In this document: positions 11,594-25,778 of the stretch, in pieces | Layout of the letters: each line of letters starts with the position of its first letter | Position numbering within the stretch: position 1 is the first letter of the stretch | NCBI GenBank assembly: GCA_047967505.1 | Contig: CM106538.1 | DNA length: 64,000 bases | Source of the DNA: Dipteris shenzhenensis | Taxonomy: Eukaryota; Polypodiophyta; Polypodiopsida; Gleicheniales | Strand: one strand, 5' to 3' | The notes under the pieces: generated by a model | Databases searched by the model: none | The model's input: the letters and a program-made list of their open reading frames with translations, nothing else | What the model was told of the DNA's origin: nothing | Made by a program: the position numbers and the translations under genes

Positions 11594-14500
11594 CTGAAAG
11601 CATAGTAAGCCAATCATCTTCAACAACATTTTGGACAAAAGGACAAGACAAACATGTAATATCAATAGTGCAATCTAAAAATTTATTTCTGCAATTGAAG
11701 TGAGTAGATACACCCACCAAAGCAGGAAATACATTTTGATATAATTGGACCTTAATTCATGAGACATCGACACTGTAACAGAGGAGATGATTGGCATTCA
11801 TTCAAGCAACCTTCCTTGATTTCAAAATGCATGGATGGCATGATGTTGTACCATGTGCTAATTGATAAACTATGGTTATTTTAAGCCTTCTCGTCCTCAA
11901 GAAATACAGAGGACAGAATCCAGATGTTGTACCATGTGCTAATTGATAAACTATGGTTATTTTAAGCCTTCTAGTCCTCAAGAAATACAGAGGACAGAAT
12001 CCAACCTCTGTCAAGAGAAATATTTTTCTTAAGGAATCGAAGGGCCTATAGCAGCACTGAGCTGGAATTTTCAGCCTCTTCCTTGGTTTCTTTCAAGTTG
12101 TATTGAGGTATTTTGTTGACCCGTTCTGGGTGTTTTTTTGTTTCATGCCATGCACCGCTTTGAGTTTGCTCTTGCAAGTTTTTTCATACTAAATAGAAGT
12201 CTCTTTCTTGGGGGGGTTTGCAGTTGGGGGGGGGGGGGCGCGGGGGGGGGAGAAATTCAGAGGACTTTGCCAGCAAGAGGTTTAAGTTATCTCCACACCA
12301 GTATATAAAGGCAATGAAGGTTCAACTATGTTTTAAGTGTTCAGGTAAAGATTGCATAGCCACGATTTACCCTGACCAACCAAAGGGAATAAGAATCCTT
12401 TTGATTAGGATAAGCAACCACTAAAGAAAGTTTATAGTGTACCAAATCTTGTCAATTTCTCAACATTCAAAATACAAGGAGATTGAAGTCTTTCGTGAGG
12501 ATGAAGAGCATGGTTGCTTCATAACTTCAGCCATGTGGAAATCACTTTTGCACCTATGAGATATCTACTTAGGGTGCATGGGAGGGGTACAAGTTATGGT
12601 AGATGATAGTGCCACTCATAATTTCTTGAATTACTCACTCATTAGGGAATAAAATGCACATAAAAGACAAGAGTGTCTTGGTGCACATGAGTATGTAGTC
12701 TCCTCGGCCAAGGGTCAAGACAAGAACGTCTAGAACACAATATAAATTTGAAAATACAAGGGTTTTTTTTTTTTTTAATACAAGGGTATAAAGATACTCT
12801 TGATTTCCAAATTATGCATCTTCATAGGACTGATGTGGTCCTAGGGCCACGAGTGGCTCTATCGACGATACCATATAGAGGAGTTATTTAAATAACTCTT
12901 TTACTTTTCAGAAGAATGATAGCTGATCCACCTTCATGGTGAACATGGTCTTGCTGATCCTCCTCTCATTAGTTCGATACAAAGGAGCAATTGGTTGAGC
13001 ACGACCATGCCAAGCTATTTCTTTGTGATGTTTTCTTTGTTGCTGGAAGTTCTTTGCATTCAGTTGAATAGAAAATTGAAAAGATTCAAAAAAAATTTAA
13101 TGAGTTATTGATGTTTTTACTTAAGACCTTTCTTATGGTTTAGCTCCTAAGTGAGCACTAGCATATAGGATAAGGTTAGTTCTGAGAGTTGCTCCTGTTG
13201 CCAAAGTATCTTACCATTTAAGTAAAACAGAAGAGGACGACATAGAGCAGCAGGTGTCAGAATAACCTTGCTTAGAAAATTTTGGTATCAGGACAGTTAC
13301 GCTTAGAGTCCAACGGCTCCGCATTGTTTTCAAGACTTGAATAGACTTTGTGGCACTAAGATGCTCATCTCATCCAGAATCTACAATAAAGAGAGCTAGG
13401 GGAATCTAAATTTCACCAAAGGGAATCTAAATTCCACCCAGATGCAGCAGTAGCAGTTTTTGAGCACATGAGGTCCTGACCTATAATTCACTGTCATGAA
13501 GAAGAAAACAGGAGCTATCTATCTGACCCTGTTATGTAAGATCGTAAACACTTTTTCATAACCAACACAAGCATTGAGTCACCCAATCAACACATTTTCT
13601 TTCTTTATTTCTAGCCTAGCATTGAGACCATTCTGCAGGATGATAAAATCTTCAGCATGTTATATCTTTGGTTCAAATACCATATCCTCTAAGCAAGCAC
13701 CTTTTTCATGTAATAGAATTACCTTGCTGAAGCAAATATCAAAGATACTGCAACTGATCCGTCCATTTTATAATAGAGGGTCTGATATCCTCTTAACTCA
13801 TGTTCTACTAAACAGATTATGCATTTCTGGAAAATAGTGTTACTTTCTGGCTACAGCTTAAGATGAAGCTTATCCAACTATTCACCTACTCATTAAAGAA
13901 AGGATGTCTGCAAACTCAAACTAGTTATTAAGTGCATGTAATCTTTAGTTTACAAATTTTGCCAAAGAGTGGGGCAGAAGGCACCTGTGACGACTTCTCC
14001 TGAAGGCAGATTCAAGACAGCTTGTACAGGTCCTTGATGGCCTCTCAAAACCTCCACACTTTGTCCTCGTCTCCATCTCCGAATAGTTCTACATAGCAGG
14101 TACATAGGGTATCAACAAGTGTTTGCATGATTTAAACAACATATTCCAAACTCCAGAGGTGTAGGGAGCTTGACCATATACTGGTGTTTGTCTACAATGC
14201 AGATAGCAGACAGTAAATACTTCTGCAACACTTGCTACTGTTCAAATTGATTCAAAGAAACAATCGTATTCCTCAAGAATCAAAACTAAATAGTGGTTTC
14301 ACTTAAAATGGCTCATATTTTCTTTTACACGTACTCCACAATTTATCCTACCAAACACCTGCATTGCAAGGTAGCAAGAGACAAACAAGGTAGGGTATGT
14401 AAGCTAATAAGGCTCCATACTAGGGAGAAGGCATTTCATTGGTCCCATGGATGGGCTAAGGAATAAGTAGCTAGTGACTAGACGTGTTGAACTTTAGGGA

Positions 14501-17500
14501 TACATTATTTATATTGGGACAAAAATGGATGAGATACTGCATCATTTATACTATAGCACCATCCAAGACCCTCAAATAACATGCGAAGTGCACATGTAGA
14601 CATTTGAGCTTCTGAAAAATTCTATCATGGAGAGTACCAATCGAAACCTCTTTATTTTAAAGTCACAGCACATTTTTCTTGGCAGGCAGGGTCTAGGTTG
14701 CCAATAACAATACCTTAGTAACCAGAGTGTATCCCTGCTGCTTCATTTGGTAAGATTCGCAGACTATTCATAGCTACATTTGGCGCAGTGAGGATGACAG
14801 AGGATATAGCAGCGGGTTGATGGCAGGCCATGATATTATTGCTCTTCAAAGGGGGGCCTACTTGGACTTTTCAAAAATGAGACACCTACTCTTTTATGCA
14901 AGCTGCTGGATTGGACTTTCGATCCAAATAATCAGCCTTGAAAGCAGCTCTTGCACCATTTTGCACCATTGTATGCAGTTATTTCCCTCAATCATTCATC
15001 TTTATCAGCCAACCTCATTCTATTACTCGCCTAGAATCGGATCCACTCCACTCTAGTCTTGAGTGAGGTCTTGAGGAGGATACCTACAAGAAGCAAACTA
15101 GACTTCTAGCTCTACCTATGACTTAAGCCATGCCACACCACACCACAACACTTCATTGAGGTTTTGATCCACCTCATCCCATGCTTGAATGCCAAGAGTC
15201 TCATCACAAGACACACTCAGCCATTGACAGTGAAAAGTCACTTCAATTTGCTGTTTTCTACGCAGCAGTTTGTTCTCAGTTCAAGTTCTTTCAGCTGGTA
15301 AAGGAACCTGAAATGGCGTCAAACTTGCCCATCCTAGGTTTGGCAGGGGGAAACTTGATGGACCTCACTATCCTTTATGGAGAGTTAAGGTAAAAGAAAG
15401 CATACGTGAGTAAAAGGCAAACTAGTTGTTGGGAATAGTATTAAGCCATATTAATTGGGAATAGTATTAGAATGTGCATATGATAGTGTCAACCATTCAA
15501 CACTGCTCTTATATATCTAGATGAATCTGGAAACATGCCCAAACTCATCATGTAAAAACACAAAACTCCATGTAGCTCACAGGGCAACGTACCACTTAAG
15601 ATAGAAAGAATTTACTACAATATCAGCAGGCTGCAACAGAGTTTTGTCCATTCATGATGATGTGTGGATTCCAACCTGCAGCCCAATTGGGTGGGACTCG
15701 AAAAAGAGAAGGTTTAGGCAACTAAAGACTTTCTAGAAAATATGAATCAAATGCTTACATTAGCCAAGGATAATATTAGAAAGGCTCAAGATGGAACATG
15801 AAGTTATGCAAATTCACACCATACACAATTGGAATTTCAAGAAAAAGATAAATTCTATCTTAAGGTCTTAAGAAACCCTAAAAACCGATAAATGTCCAAT
15901 GTTATCGCCTAGGTATTATGAACCATTCCTAACACTTCAAAGAATTGGAGAGCTTGCCTACAAATTAGCTTTACCAAGAGGAGGTAGAGTACATCCAATT
16001 TTTCAAGAAAGTAGACTCGAAGGAAATTAGGAGATGATGATTATCTAATTGAAAATGAAGTTTAGTTGAACTCATTGAACCTTCATCTTTACCACAAGCT
16101 AGAAAAAAAATTAGACAAACAAGAAAAAAGAACAAGAGATACAATATATCAAGAATGTCTGGTAAAGTGGAAAGATAGAATTGAGAAGAGTTCAACATGG
16201 AAAAAGTTAAGCAATCTCCAGAGGAGGTTTCTCAATTTTGTTTTCGAGGACATACACCATTCTTAAGAGGAAGGGAATGTTATGTCAATCATAATTGTGG
16301 AAGCCTATGGCTTGATGAGGGCACGATAGTGTTTGCATAGATAGGACATTACTAAACAATGCCATCAAGCTAAAGCGTAGGGGCTATGTTAGGCCTAGGC
16401 AATTAGTTTCGGTATAGAATTACTAAGGTCCAAAGAGGGCATGGAATTAATAAGGTCCAAACTTTACACACGTGGCACTCAGCTAGGTCGCATGTGGCTC
16501 AGGGGAGAGTTCCACATAGGTCATGACAAAAGGCCTAACATAGGGCCGAGAAGGCAACGTATGCTAAAAAGGTGGGATTTGAGGCTAGATGGAAAACTAA
16601 GAAAAAACCCTGTGCTTTTGAAGACTGTGACACCCGAAACTTGGAGATCCAGGGAGGTATCATTGCCCTTTCACCCATGGATACACCGACATGAACCAAG
16701 TCATGACTACCTAGCAAACAAAAGTTGTGCCACACTCTTTCTACACCAGGTCACATGAGAGTCGAGACATACCTTGCGCCAAACAACACGAGATCACAAA
16801 CTTCTTCACAAGAGAAGAATTGGTCACGAGACATTGAGACCTTGATCATGATACCCCCCTCAACATGAGCAAACTGAATGCCCAAATAATAATGGAGCCG
16901 TCCCATGTCTGACATGTCAAAAATCTGCTGCAAATCACCCTTGAAAGCTGCAATTTGCTGAGTATTTGGACCCGTGATGAGCATATCATCCACATATAAA
17001 ATCAGCACTAAAAAATCAGATCCACTCCCACGGACATAAAGAGTGGGTTCTGTGGGACTATTCTGAAAACCAACGGATAGTTAAGTGTGCATGAATTTTG
17101 GCATACCATGCCCTGGGTGCCTGCTTCAAACCATAAAGGGCTTTTCTAAGCCGGCATACCTTATTTTCAGAATTAACAACCTCAAAGCCAGGAGGTTGTG
17201 TGACATAGACTTCTTCCTGCAGATCCCCATGAAGAAAAGCGGTCTTGATGTCAAGTTGGTGCACTTGCCAATGATGATGGGCTGCAATCGCAATGACACA
17301 TCTAATGGTAGTAATCCTGGATGTGGGAGCAAATGTCTCCTCAAAGTCAATGCCTTGTTGTTGGGCATACCCTTTTGCAACAAGACGGGCTTTGTATCGA
17401 TCTATGCTGCCATCAAATTTCCTTTTTAATTTGTAGACCCACCGCGTTCCAATGGCATGCTTGCCAGGAGGGAGATCTACTAATTCCCGTGTGTCATTTT

Positions 17501-20500
17501 TGGCAATAGATTGTAACTCCGCTTTCATTGCATCCATCCACTCTTTGCTGTCAAAAGCATCTTTATGGCACAAAGGCTCTTCATTGCAAGCTGTAGCAAG
17601 GAGTGCAAACTCAAGAAAGTGGCCATGCTGTCTATTCCCTGATCTTGTCCGGGAAGCAAAAGGCTGATCTTGTTTGCTGTCCCTCAATGTATCAAGAAGC
17701 CATCTGGGAACTTGCCTTGATGTCTATTGACAACTCTTTCTTCAATGACTGCATCATGAGTAGTGGGACCATTTTGTGCCGGAAGAGAAACCTGCAAATC
17801 AGCATGAGGTTGTGGCTGATTATTGCTTAGTGGAGGGCCTGCAGGAGGCTCATGTTCCTGGTCAAAATCCTCTTGTGATGATGGCAGAGGTAACCAAGAT
17901 TCAAAGGCATCAAACATGTCAACATCTGGCTTTGCTTTGCAGTCCACAAGAGGAGAAGCTGAATGTTTAGCAAAGATCACATATGACAATAATCTTCCCA
18001 GTATTTGGTTGATATAACTGATACCCTCTACTCTCCTGGCTGTAACCAATGAATATGCATTTGATTGCCTTGTCATCAAGCTTATGTCTCAGCTGAGATG
18101 GTACATGAACATATGCAAGAGACCCAAAAACTCTCATGCGTGAAAGTGAAGGCTTGCTGCCTTTCCATGCTTCATAAGGTGTAATAGTCTTCAATGCCCG
18201 TGTAGGTGATCTATTCAGCACATAGTTGGCACACATTACTGCATCAAGCCAAAATTTATTGGGCAAAGACTTGGCCTTAAGCATGCATCTGGCCATCTCC
18301 ATTATGGACCTGTTTTTCCTTTCAAAAACAGGATTCTGCTGAGGAGTAAAGGAGTAGTGCATGAGTGAATAATGCCCCGTGAAGACAGAAATGCATCAAA
18401 CTCCTTTGACATATACTCTCCCCCCCTATCTGTGTTGAGGGTGACAAGCTTGCATCCTGATTCATTCTCAACCATATTCAGCCATCTCTGAAAGCATAAG
18501 AAAACTTCAGATTTGGCCTTTGAAGGATATACCCAGCAATATCTTGTGAAATCATCAATGAGAGTCATGAAATACTTATACCCCCCCGATGGCATTTGTC
18601 CTCATTGGGCCACAGACATCACTGTGTACTAGCTGCAATTTCCTTTGTGAGAGTTTTGGACAATTCTTTTGAAAAGGAAATCGATGCATCTTACCCAAAA
18701 GACAACCCTCACACACATGTTTGGAAACTGTGTGAGTCTGAGGTACATCATTTGCCATCTGCTGTGAATGTAGCTTTGCAAGAGCTCTATAATTGAGATG
18801 GCCCATTCTCTCATGCCAAAGATGAGTTTCAGCTAGCTGTGAATCTGAAATAGCCAATGCTTCAATAGGAAGTGCAGCTAAATGATGATCAAGGTGATAC
18901 AGCCCTTTTTGCAAAGTGTCAGTGAGAACTATAGCATTGTCATCACGAAGATCATAAACTAGACATCTGTAGCCATCAAAAATCACTCTGAAACCTGAAG
19001 TAGCAATTGCTGAAATTGAAATCAAGTTGACTTCAATGCAAGGCACAAAAAGAACATTTGTTAGAGTGACAAGATGGCTTGAAATGGATGTGAGCTGCAC
19101 ATCTCCAACTCCTTTTACAGCATATGAAGCATTATTAGCACATGTAACAGTCCCCCCTCGAGGTGCATCAGCTAAAGAATGAAACAACTATCTGCAAGAA
19201 GTGACATGCTTGGAAGCACCACTATCAAAGTACCACGACGGAGCATCATTAGCAGCAAAGAAGCATCAGCTTTGGATGGATCAAATGAGCAATGGACAGC
19301 CCATGCCCAATCATCCTGAAGAGCATGTGCATGTGAAGCATCTTCTGGCTCATGGGATTCAATAGCATGAGAGGCATTAACTGTCAATCCTGCTTTCTTT
19401 TTCTCTGGAGCAATGCGCTTCCTGCATTCTGAAATGTCATGTCCAGGCTTGCGACAATAGTTGCATCTTTTCTTCTTTACCTTATCTGCTGTATTTTTAG
19501 ATGCATGGGAGGAATTGCAGCTGCTATGCGCAGATTTTGGCTTGCCCATAGGCTTGGAAGCCTTGCCTCTTCCTGTTTGCTGTGAAGCAAATGCATGATC
19601 AGGAATAATGTCTTGTCTATTAGCTCTACTTTGCTCTTCCAGCAAAAGCGAAGCACTAGCTGATCAAAAGAATAGTGGTCTAGATTACCCATGGCCACCA
19701 ATCGAAGGGTTGTAGCAAACCCTTGATATGTATCTGGCAGTCCAATCAATGTGGTACTAACAAGCTGTGAATTTGGCACCATCTCATCAATGTTGGCAAG
19801 ATGTTCCATGAGGTCCTTGACCTTTGTCAAGTATGCATCCATTGACTCACCTTCATTCATACTAACTTCCTATAGTTGCCTTCTCAAATATGCAACACGA
19901 GCTTCATTGCGAATCTGATAGAGAGAAGCCAATTTATCCCAAGCATCCTTTGCTGTCCTGCAAGACCGGATGAGTGGAATAATGATTCTCTTGCATGATA
20001 AAGCAATGCATGAATGTGCATTTGCATCTCTTGCATCCCATCTTGACTGTTCTTGAGTTGGAAGAGCAGCAGCAGGAGTGCTAGAGGAAGAGGCATCAGG
20101 AGGAGTACCCCCTGCCGAAGGACCAGCAGTAGAGGCAACCACTGTAGCATTGGCTGGCCTCAGATCAGCCCCAGAAACAATATTCCACAAATGCTTTGCA
20201 ACAAGAATATGTTTCATGAGATAAGACCACATCGGATAGTTGGTGGCATCCAACTTATCATCTTCACGAAGAACTCCAAATAAATCTTGATTGTTCCCAG
20301 CCATAGCAAATGTGATACCCTGAAAAAGACCTAAAAACCCAAAAGCCTCAAGGCTATCACTTCAAAAAGCTGGCTGTCCAAAAAAGACAGCAAATATCTG
20401 CACAATTACGTACATGCGCCGCCGTACAACCGTACACTACTCTACATCCGTACATCCATACAACGCCGGAACGTAGATGTACGATGGTTCAAGTAAGGAG

Positions 20501-23500
20501 CTGAGTGTACGTCTGTACGTCGGCACAGGTACGGAATGTAGTACGGCGAAGTATGAAACGCGGGTACGGAAGGCAGTACGGCAAAGTACGAAACGCACGA
20601 AAGGCAGTATGGCGAAGGTATGTTGTACACCAACGCGTGAACAGTAGGTACGACGCTGATCAGGTAGGGCGCATGTACAGCGTAGGATGTCAGTTACAAT
20701 GTTGAGCAAGTACGGAACCGTACGGTTGTACGATGTTGAGCAGTACGGATGAGAGGAGCGGGTGCAGGAGACGAATCTAAACGTGGCTCTAATACCATTG
20801 TAGGATCGATAGGCAAAGAGAGAGTGCAGGTTGCAAAGAGTCGATAGAGTCTGTCACGTCAAATCTTAGATAATGAAAAAATCTAAGTACAAGGTACTTG
20901 CACCTAGACCTAGGACTAAGTGTCCTAGGTGTCACATAGGACTAAGTGTCCTATGTGGCCTAAAAGGCACTAACACTACAAGTGCGTACACTTATGCCTA
21001 CAAGGCACATAACATGGCCTATAGGGCATCACTAGAACCACCAGAAGATGGCCTACACTTACGGTTGTAGTAATGAAATCACGACTACAAGATCTAGAAG
21101 GGCCTAGGAAGCAAGAAGTGATAGATCCTCAATTGGTTTCTATGGTCAAGGTATGATTAGTGCAAAAGTGCAGTCAACAAAGATAGAGGTTAGCGGTGGA
21201 TACAAAAGTCAAAAATAGATTAAGAAGCATGAGGCGAGGCGTGATGATGCACTTAAAATCAAGATCAAGGGGCTACGCGATGCCTACAAGGCACATAACA
21301 TGGCCTATAGGGCATCACTAGAACCACCAGAAGATGGCCTACAATTACGGTTGTAGTAATGGAATCACAACTACAAGATCTAGAAGGGCCTAGGAAGCAA
21401 GAAGTGATAGATCCTCAATTGGTTTCTATGGTCAAGGTATGATTAGTGCAAAAGTGCAGTCAACAAAGATAGAGGTTAGCGGTGGATACGAAAGTCAAAA
21501 ATAGATTAAGAAGCATGAGGCGAGGCGTGATGATGCACTTAAAATCAGGATCAAGGGGCTACCCGATGACTGGCACAAGAGATTTTCTAAGGACTTTGCA
21601 CAGATTTAAGCAGCAGTACCAAGTATTAAATGGCTAGAAGATGACAAAGATGAAGATGATGTAAAGCCCATCCATCAAGCTGGACCCACGCTGTACTTAC
21701 TCTTAGCACACGAGCTGCAAGACTTAACATTCTTTGCCAGAATTGAAAGGAACATAATAAAGGATAGCCAGGGCCTGCGCTAGAGCACAACTGAGTCAAA
21801 AGGCAAGTGAGTTGGCCAAGGACCAAGAACAAAGACGAACCCGCAAATGGGTAATACATCATGAGGGTGTGGCCCTCATCAAAGAGTTTAAATCAAAACT
21901 CTAGGTCTTAAATTGATATATGGTCATCTATTGTCTTCTTTTTTCAGATTACAATGTAGGTACCTTATAATAACTCGGAGTCACTTTATGCACTCCTAGG
22001 GAGCTGCATTGTGCCCTCCCTGAATGGATGTATTAGCAGGGTTTTTTGGCTCTCTCATAGACCTCTTGGTCGTCCGACATAGGGAGAGTTGTCCAAAACT
22101 CTCACAAAGGAAATTGCAGCTAGTGCAAAGTGATGTCTATGGCCCAATGAGGACAAATGCCATTGGGGGGTACAAATATTTCATGACTCTAATTGATGAC
22201 TTCACAAGATATTGCTGGGTATATGCTTTAAAAGCCAAATCTGAAGTGTTCTCGTGCTTTCAGAGGTGGCTGAATATGGTTGAGAATGAATCAGGATGCA
22301 AGCTTGTCACCCTCAACATAGATAGGGAGGGAGAGTATATGTACACAGATAGGGAGGGAGAGTATATGTCAAAGGAGTTTGATGCATTTTTGTCTTCACG
22401 GGGCATTGTTCACTCATGCACTACTCCTTACACTCCTCAGCATAATCCTATTCCTGAAAGGAAGAACAGGTCCACTATGGAGATGGCCAGATGCATGCTT
22501 AAGGCCAAGTCCTTGCCCAATAAATTTTGGCTTGATGCAGTGATGTGTGCCAACTATGTGCCGAATATATCACCTACAAGGGCATTGAGGACTGTTACAC
22601 CTTATGAAGCATGGAAAGGCAGGAAGCCTTCACTTTCACACATGAGACTTTCTCTTGCTTATGTTCATGTACCATCTCAGCTGAGATAAAAGCTTGATGG
22701 CAAGGCAATCAAATGCATATTTATTGGTTACAACCAGCAGAGCAGAGGGTATCGGTTGTATCAATCAAATACTGGGAAGATTATTGTCAGTAGAGATGTG
22801 ATCTTTGCTGAACATTCGACTTCTCCTCTTGTGGACTGCAAAGCTAAGCCAAAAGTGGACATGTTTGATGCCTTTGACTCTTGGTTACTTCTGCTTCCCT
22901 CAGCAGGAGACTTTGACCAGCAACATGAGCCTCCTACAGGCCCTCCAACAAGCAATGATCAGCCAGCACCCCATGCTGATTTGCAGGTCCCTCTTCCAGC
23001 ACAAAATGATCCCACTATTCATGATGTAGTGATTGAAGAAAGAACTGTCAATAGACAGCAAAGGCGAGTTCCCAGATGGCTTCTTAACACATTGAGGGAC
23101 AGCAAACAAGATCAACCTCTTGCTGCCCGGACAAGATCAGGGAATAGACAGATGCATGGTCACTTCTTGAGTCTGCACTCCTTGCTACAGCTTGCAATAA
23201 AGAGCCTTTGTGCCATAAAGATGCTTTTGACAGCAACGAGTGGATGGATGCAATGAGAGCTGAGCTACAATCTATTGCCAAAAATGACACATGGGAATTA
23301 GTAGATCTCCCTCCCAGCAAGCATGCCATTGGTACCCGGGTCTACAAATTAAAAAGGAAATCTGATGGCAGCATAGATTGGCACAAAGCCCGTTTGTTGC
23401 AAAAGGGTATGCCCAACAACAAGGCATCGACTTTGAGGAGACCTTTGCTCCCGCTTCCAGGACTACTACTATTAGATGTGTCATTGCCATTGCAGCCCAT

Positions 23501-25725
23501 CACCATTGGCAAGTGCACTAGCTTGACATCAAGACTTGGGGACCTGTAGGAAGAAGTTTATGTGACACAACCTCCTGGCTTTGAGGTTGTTGGCTCCAAA
23601 AACAAGGTATGCCGGCTGAGAAAAGCCCTCTATGGTTTGAAGCAGGCTTACTGTCCCTTGGTTTTCAAAATAGCCCCACAGAGCCCACTCTTCATCTCCG
23701 TGGGAGTGGATCTGATTATTTAGTGCTGATTTTATATGTGGATGACATGCTGATCACGGGCCCTGATACTCGGCATATTGCAGCTTTCAAAGCTGATTTG
23801 CAGCAAGCTTTTGAAATGTCAAACATGGGACAGCTGCACTATTATTTGGACATTTAGTTTGCTCATGTTGAGGGGGGTATCATGATGTCACAGTCCAAGT
23901 ATATTAGACAGCCCTTGATCGTTTTCAGTTCGAGGATTGCAAGCCAATCTCTACACCAGTGGACCCTGGCTTCAAATTTTCAGCTCATGATGGGAGCCCA
24001 CCATGTGATATCACTCTTTACCAGCAGGCTGTTGGATGTCTCATTTACTTATGCCACACCAGACCTAACTTACAGTATGCAGTATCCCAGCTCAGCAGGT
24101 TCATGCACATGCCCAGTTCACAGCATTGACAGGCAGTGAGGAGAGTCTTCAGATATCGCAGAGGCACACAGGATTTAGCCCTCTTCTATGGTGATCAGGG
24201 TTCACTTACCATGCATGCTTACATGGATAGTGACTGGGCACGTTGTTCCGACACCAGAGTGTCACATACCGGCAACTATTTTTTGCTTGGCAGTTCATGT
24301 ATCTCTTGGCTCAGCAAGAAGCAACCAACGGTTGCCACATCCAGCTGTGAGGCTGAGTACAAGGCAGCCTTCACCGCTATAGTATAAAGTGTCTGGCTTC
24401 AACAGTTACTTACAGATCTTTATATTCGCCAGACATCCTCCACTATGGTCTACACTGACAGCCAGAGTGCTTTGGCCATTGTGCGTAATCCAATGTTTCA
24501 TGCCTGTACCAAGCACATTGAAGTTCACTATCATTATGTTCGAGAGCGGTTGTCAGCAGGAGACATAGAGTTGTCCTACCTTCCCACAGAGGACAACATA
24601 GCAGATATGTTTACAAGGGCACTTCCTCGTCCCAAGTTCGAAGTCTTTCGACAGGCTTTACACTTGGTTTCCTTTGTTACATGATCTGGCATACCTTGTA
24701 CATTCATAGGTGGCTATATCCTTTTGGATGAACATGTGCCACCATGACCAGAAAATACCAGGTATTCTGAGACGTTTCCAGAATACTTCAGCCCATACCA
24801 TGGAGGGGAGTTTGTAGGCCATCTTCTCCCAATTGTATTAATGCCCTTTGGGCCCTGGTATGTGCCATGTAGCTTTAGTTATTGGCACTTAGGTCACCTA
24901 GTACTTTTAGTGTCTTATGACACCTAGTACTAGTGGTACCACTAGGACACTAGATCCTAGAGTTCTCTTATATAGTACTTTGTACTTTCATTTTTATTAT
25001 TCTAGTCGATGTGACGGCTTCCACTTCTTGCTCTACCCTTGTGCATCATTTTGCTTCCGTGAGCCTACAGGAGATGGAGGGAAAGCTTGATGGAGAGGGA
25101 GGGGGAGACGGTGAGGGAGACGGAGATGGAGATGGAGATGGAGATGGAGATGGAGATGGAGAGGAAGAGGGAGATAGAGGGATTGAGAGATAGAGAGGAA
25201 TGTTCTTGGAGGGAGAGGGGGATGGAGAGCTGGGCAACGGGCTGCTTGGTGGCTAGGGAGGAGAGGGAAGAGTGCTTGGTGGAGAGGGGGAGGGGGTGAG
25301 AGAGGATGACCAGAGAGCACACGATGAGGTCCAACCCATCGTTGCTCTACTCAGAGGAGACCGACCATGACCCAAAGTGTCCACTATCACCCTTAATGTC
25401 GCCCTCTATATACAAAGATATCGGAGGCCATGCCCCCCGCCTCAGCGAGAGACGATTCGATAGCTACTGATACGCGACATCTTTGCATCTTATCGGAGGG
25501 ATACCACAACTCTCAAATATGTCCTCCGAGATTTTGCACTATCTACTAGAGTCTCTTGAGAGCCTAAGAGAGTGTGTTTAGAGTTTATGAGATCATTAGC
25601 TTAGCTTAGCACTCAGCAAGGGCCTTAGCGAGCCCTTTGCTTCAACCCATGGCAGCTTGTATGAGTTATTATGTTGATTGTACTTTGTCTCATAGGCCCG
25701 TGAGGCCCCCCAAAGATGTTATTAT

Positions 25726-25778
<53 letters not shown>

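Larger units (their letters stand above)
11594..13984 (-). other. PLAA intron 3, 2,391 bp
   Basis: The intron lies between GTGCCT and CTTTCAG. It holds an 81-bp tandem duplication and a decayed plus-strand gypsy gag-protease segment. Confidence 0.85.
16845..21057 (-). mobile_element. copia-2 retrotransposon, 3'-truncated
   Basis: The minus-strand order is 5' LTR (21057-20799), PBS, leader, gag from ATG 20304 ([19 protein letters not shown]), zinc knuckle [14 protein letters not shown] (about 19465-19424), protease [14 protein letters not shown] (about 19240-19195), GAG-pre-integrase HERMGHLNY, integrase ([16 protein letters not shown], Glu in FERKN), then RT ([42 protein letters not shown] at about 17001-16975). 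Similarity ends after GGIMI at about 16845, so RT end, RNase H and 3' LTR are gone. Lesions: TAG at 19870, one extra G in a G-run at about 18585, and other shifts. Catalytic residues are largely kept, so it is younger than copia-1. Confidence 0.88.

Noticed and set aside
12218-16277. Gypsy pieces at 12.2-13.3 and 15.8-16.3 kb as one element
   Set aside because: PLAA exon 3 (13985-14088) lies between them intact, so they must be separate insertions.
16845-25069. copia-2 and copia-3 as two halves of one inverted element
   Set aside because: They overlap over integrase and RT and differ in lesions, so they are two copies of one family.
25011-25334. ORFs of Ser-Pro, Glu-Met or Ile-Ser repeats
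   Set aside because: They are translations of a hexamer microsatellite.
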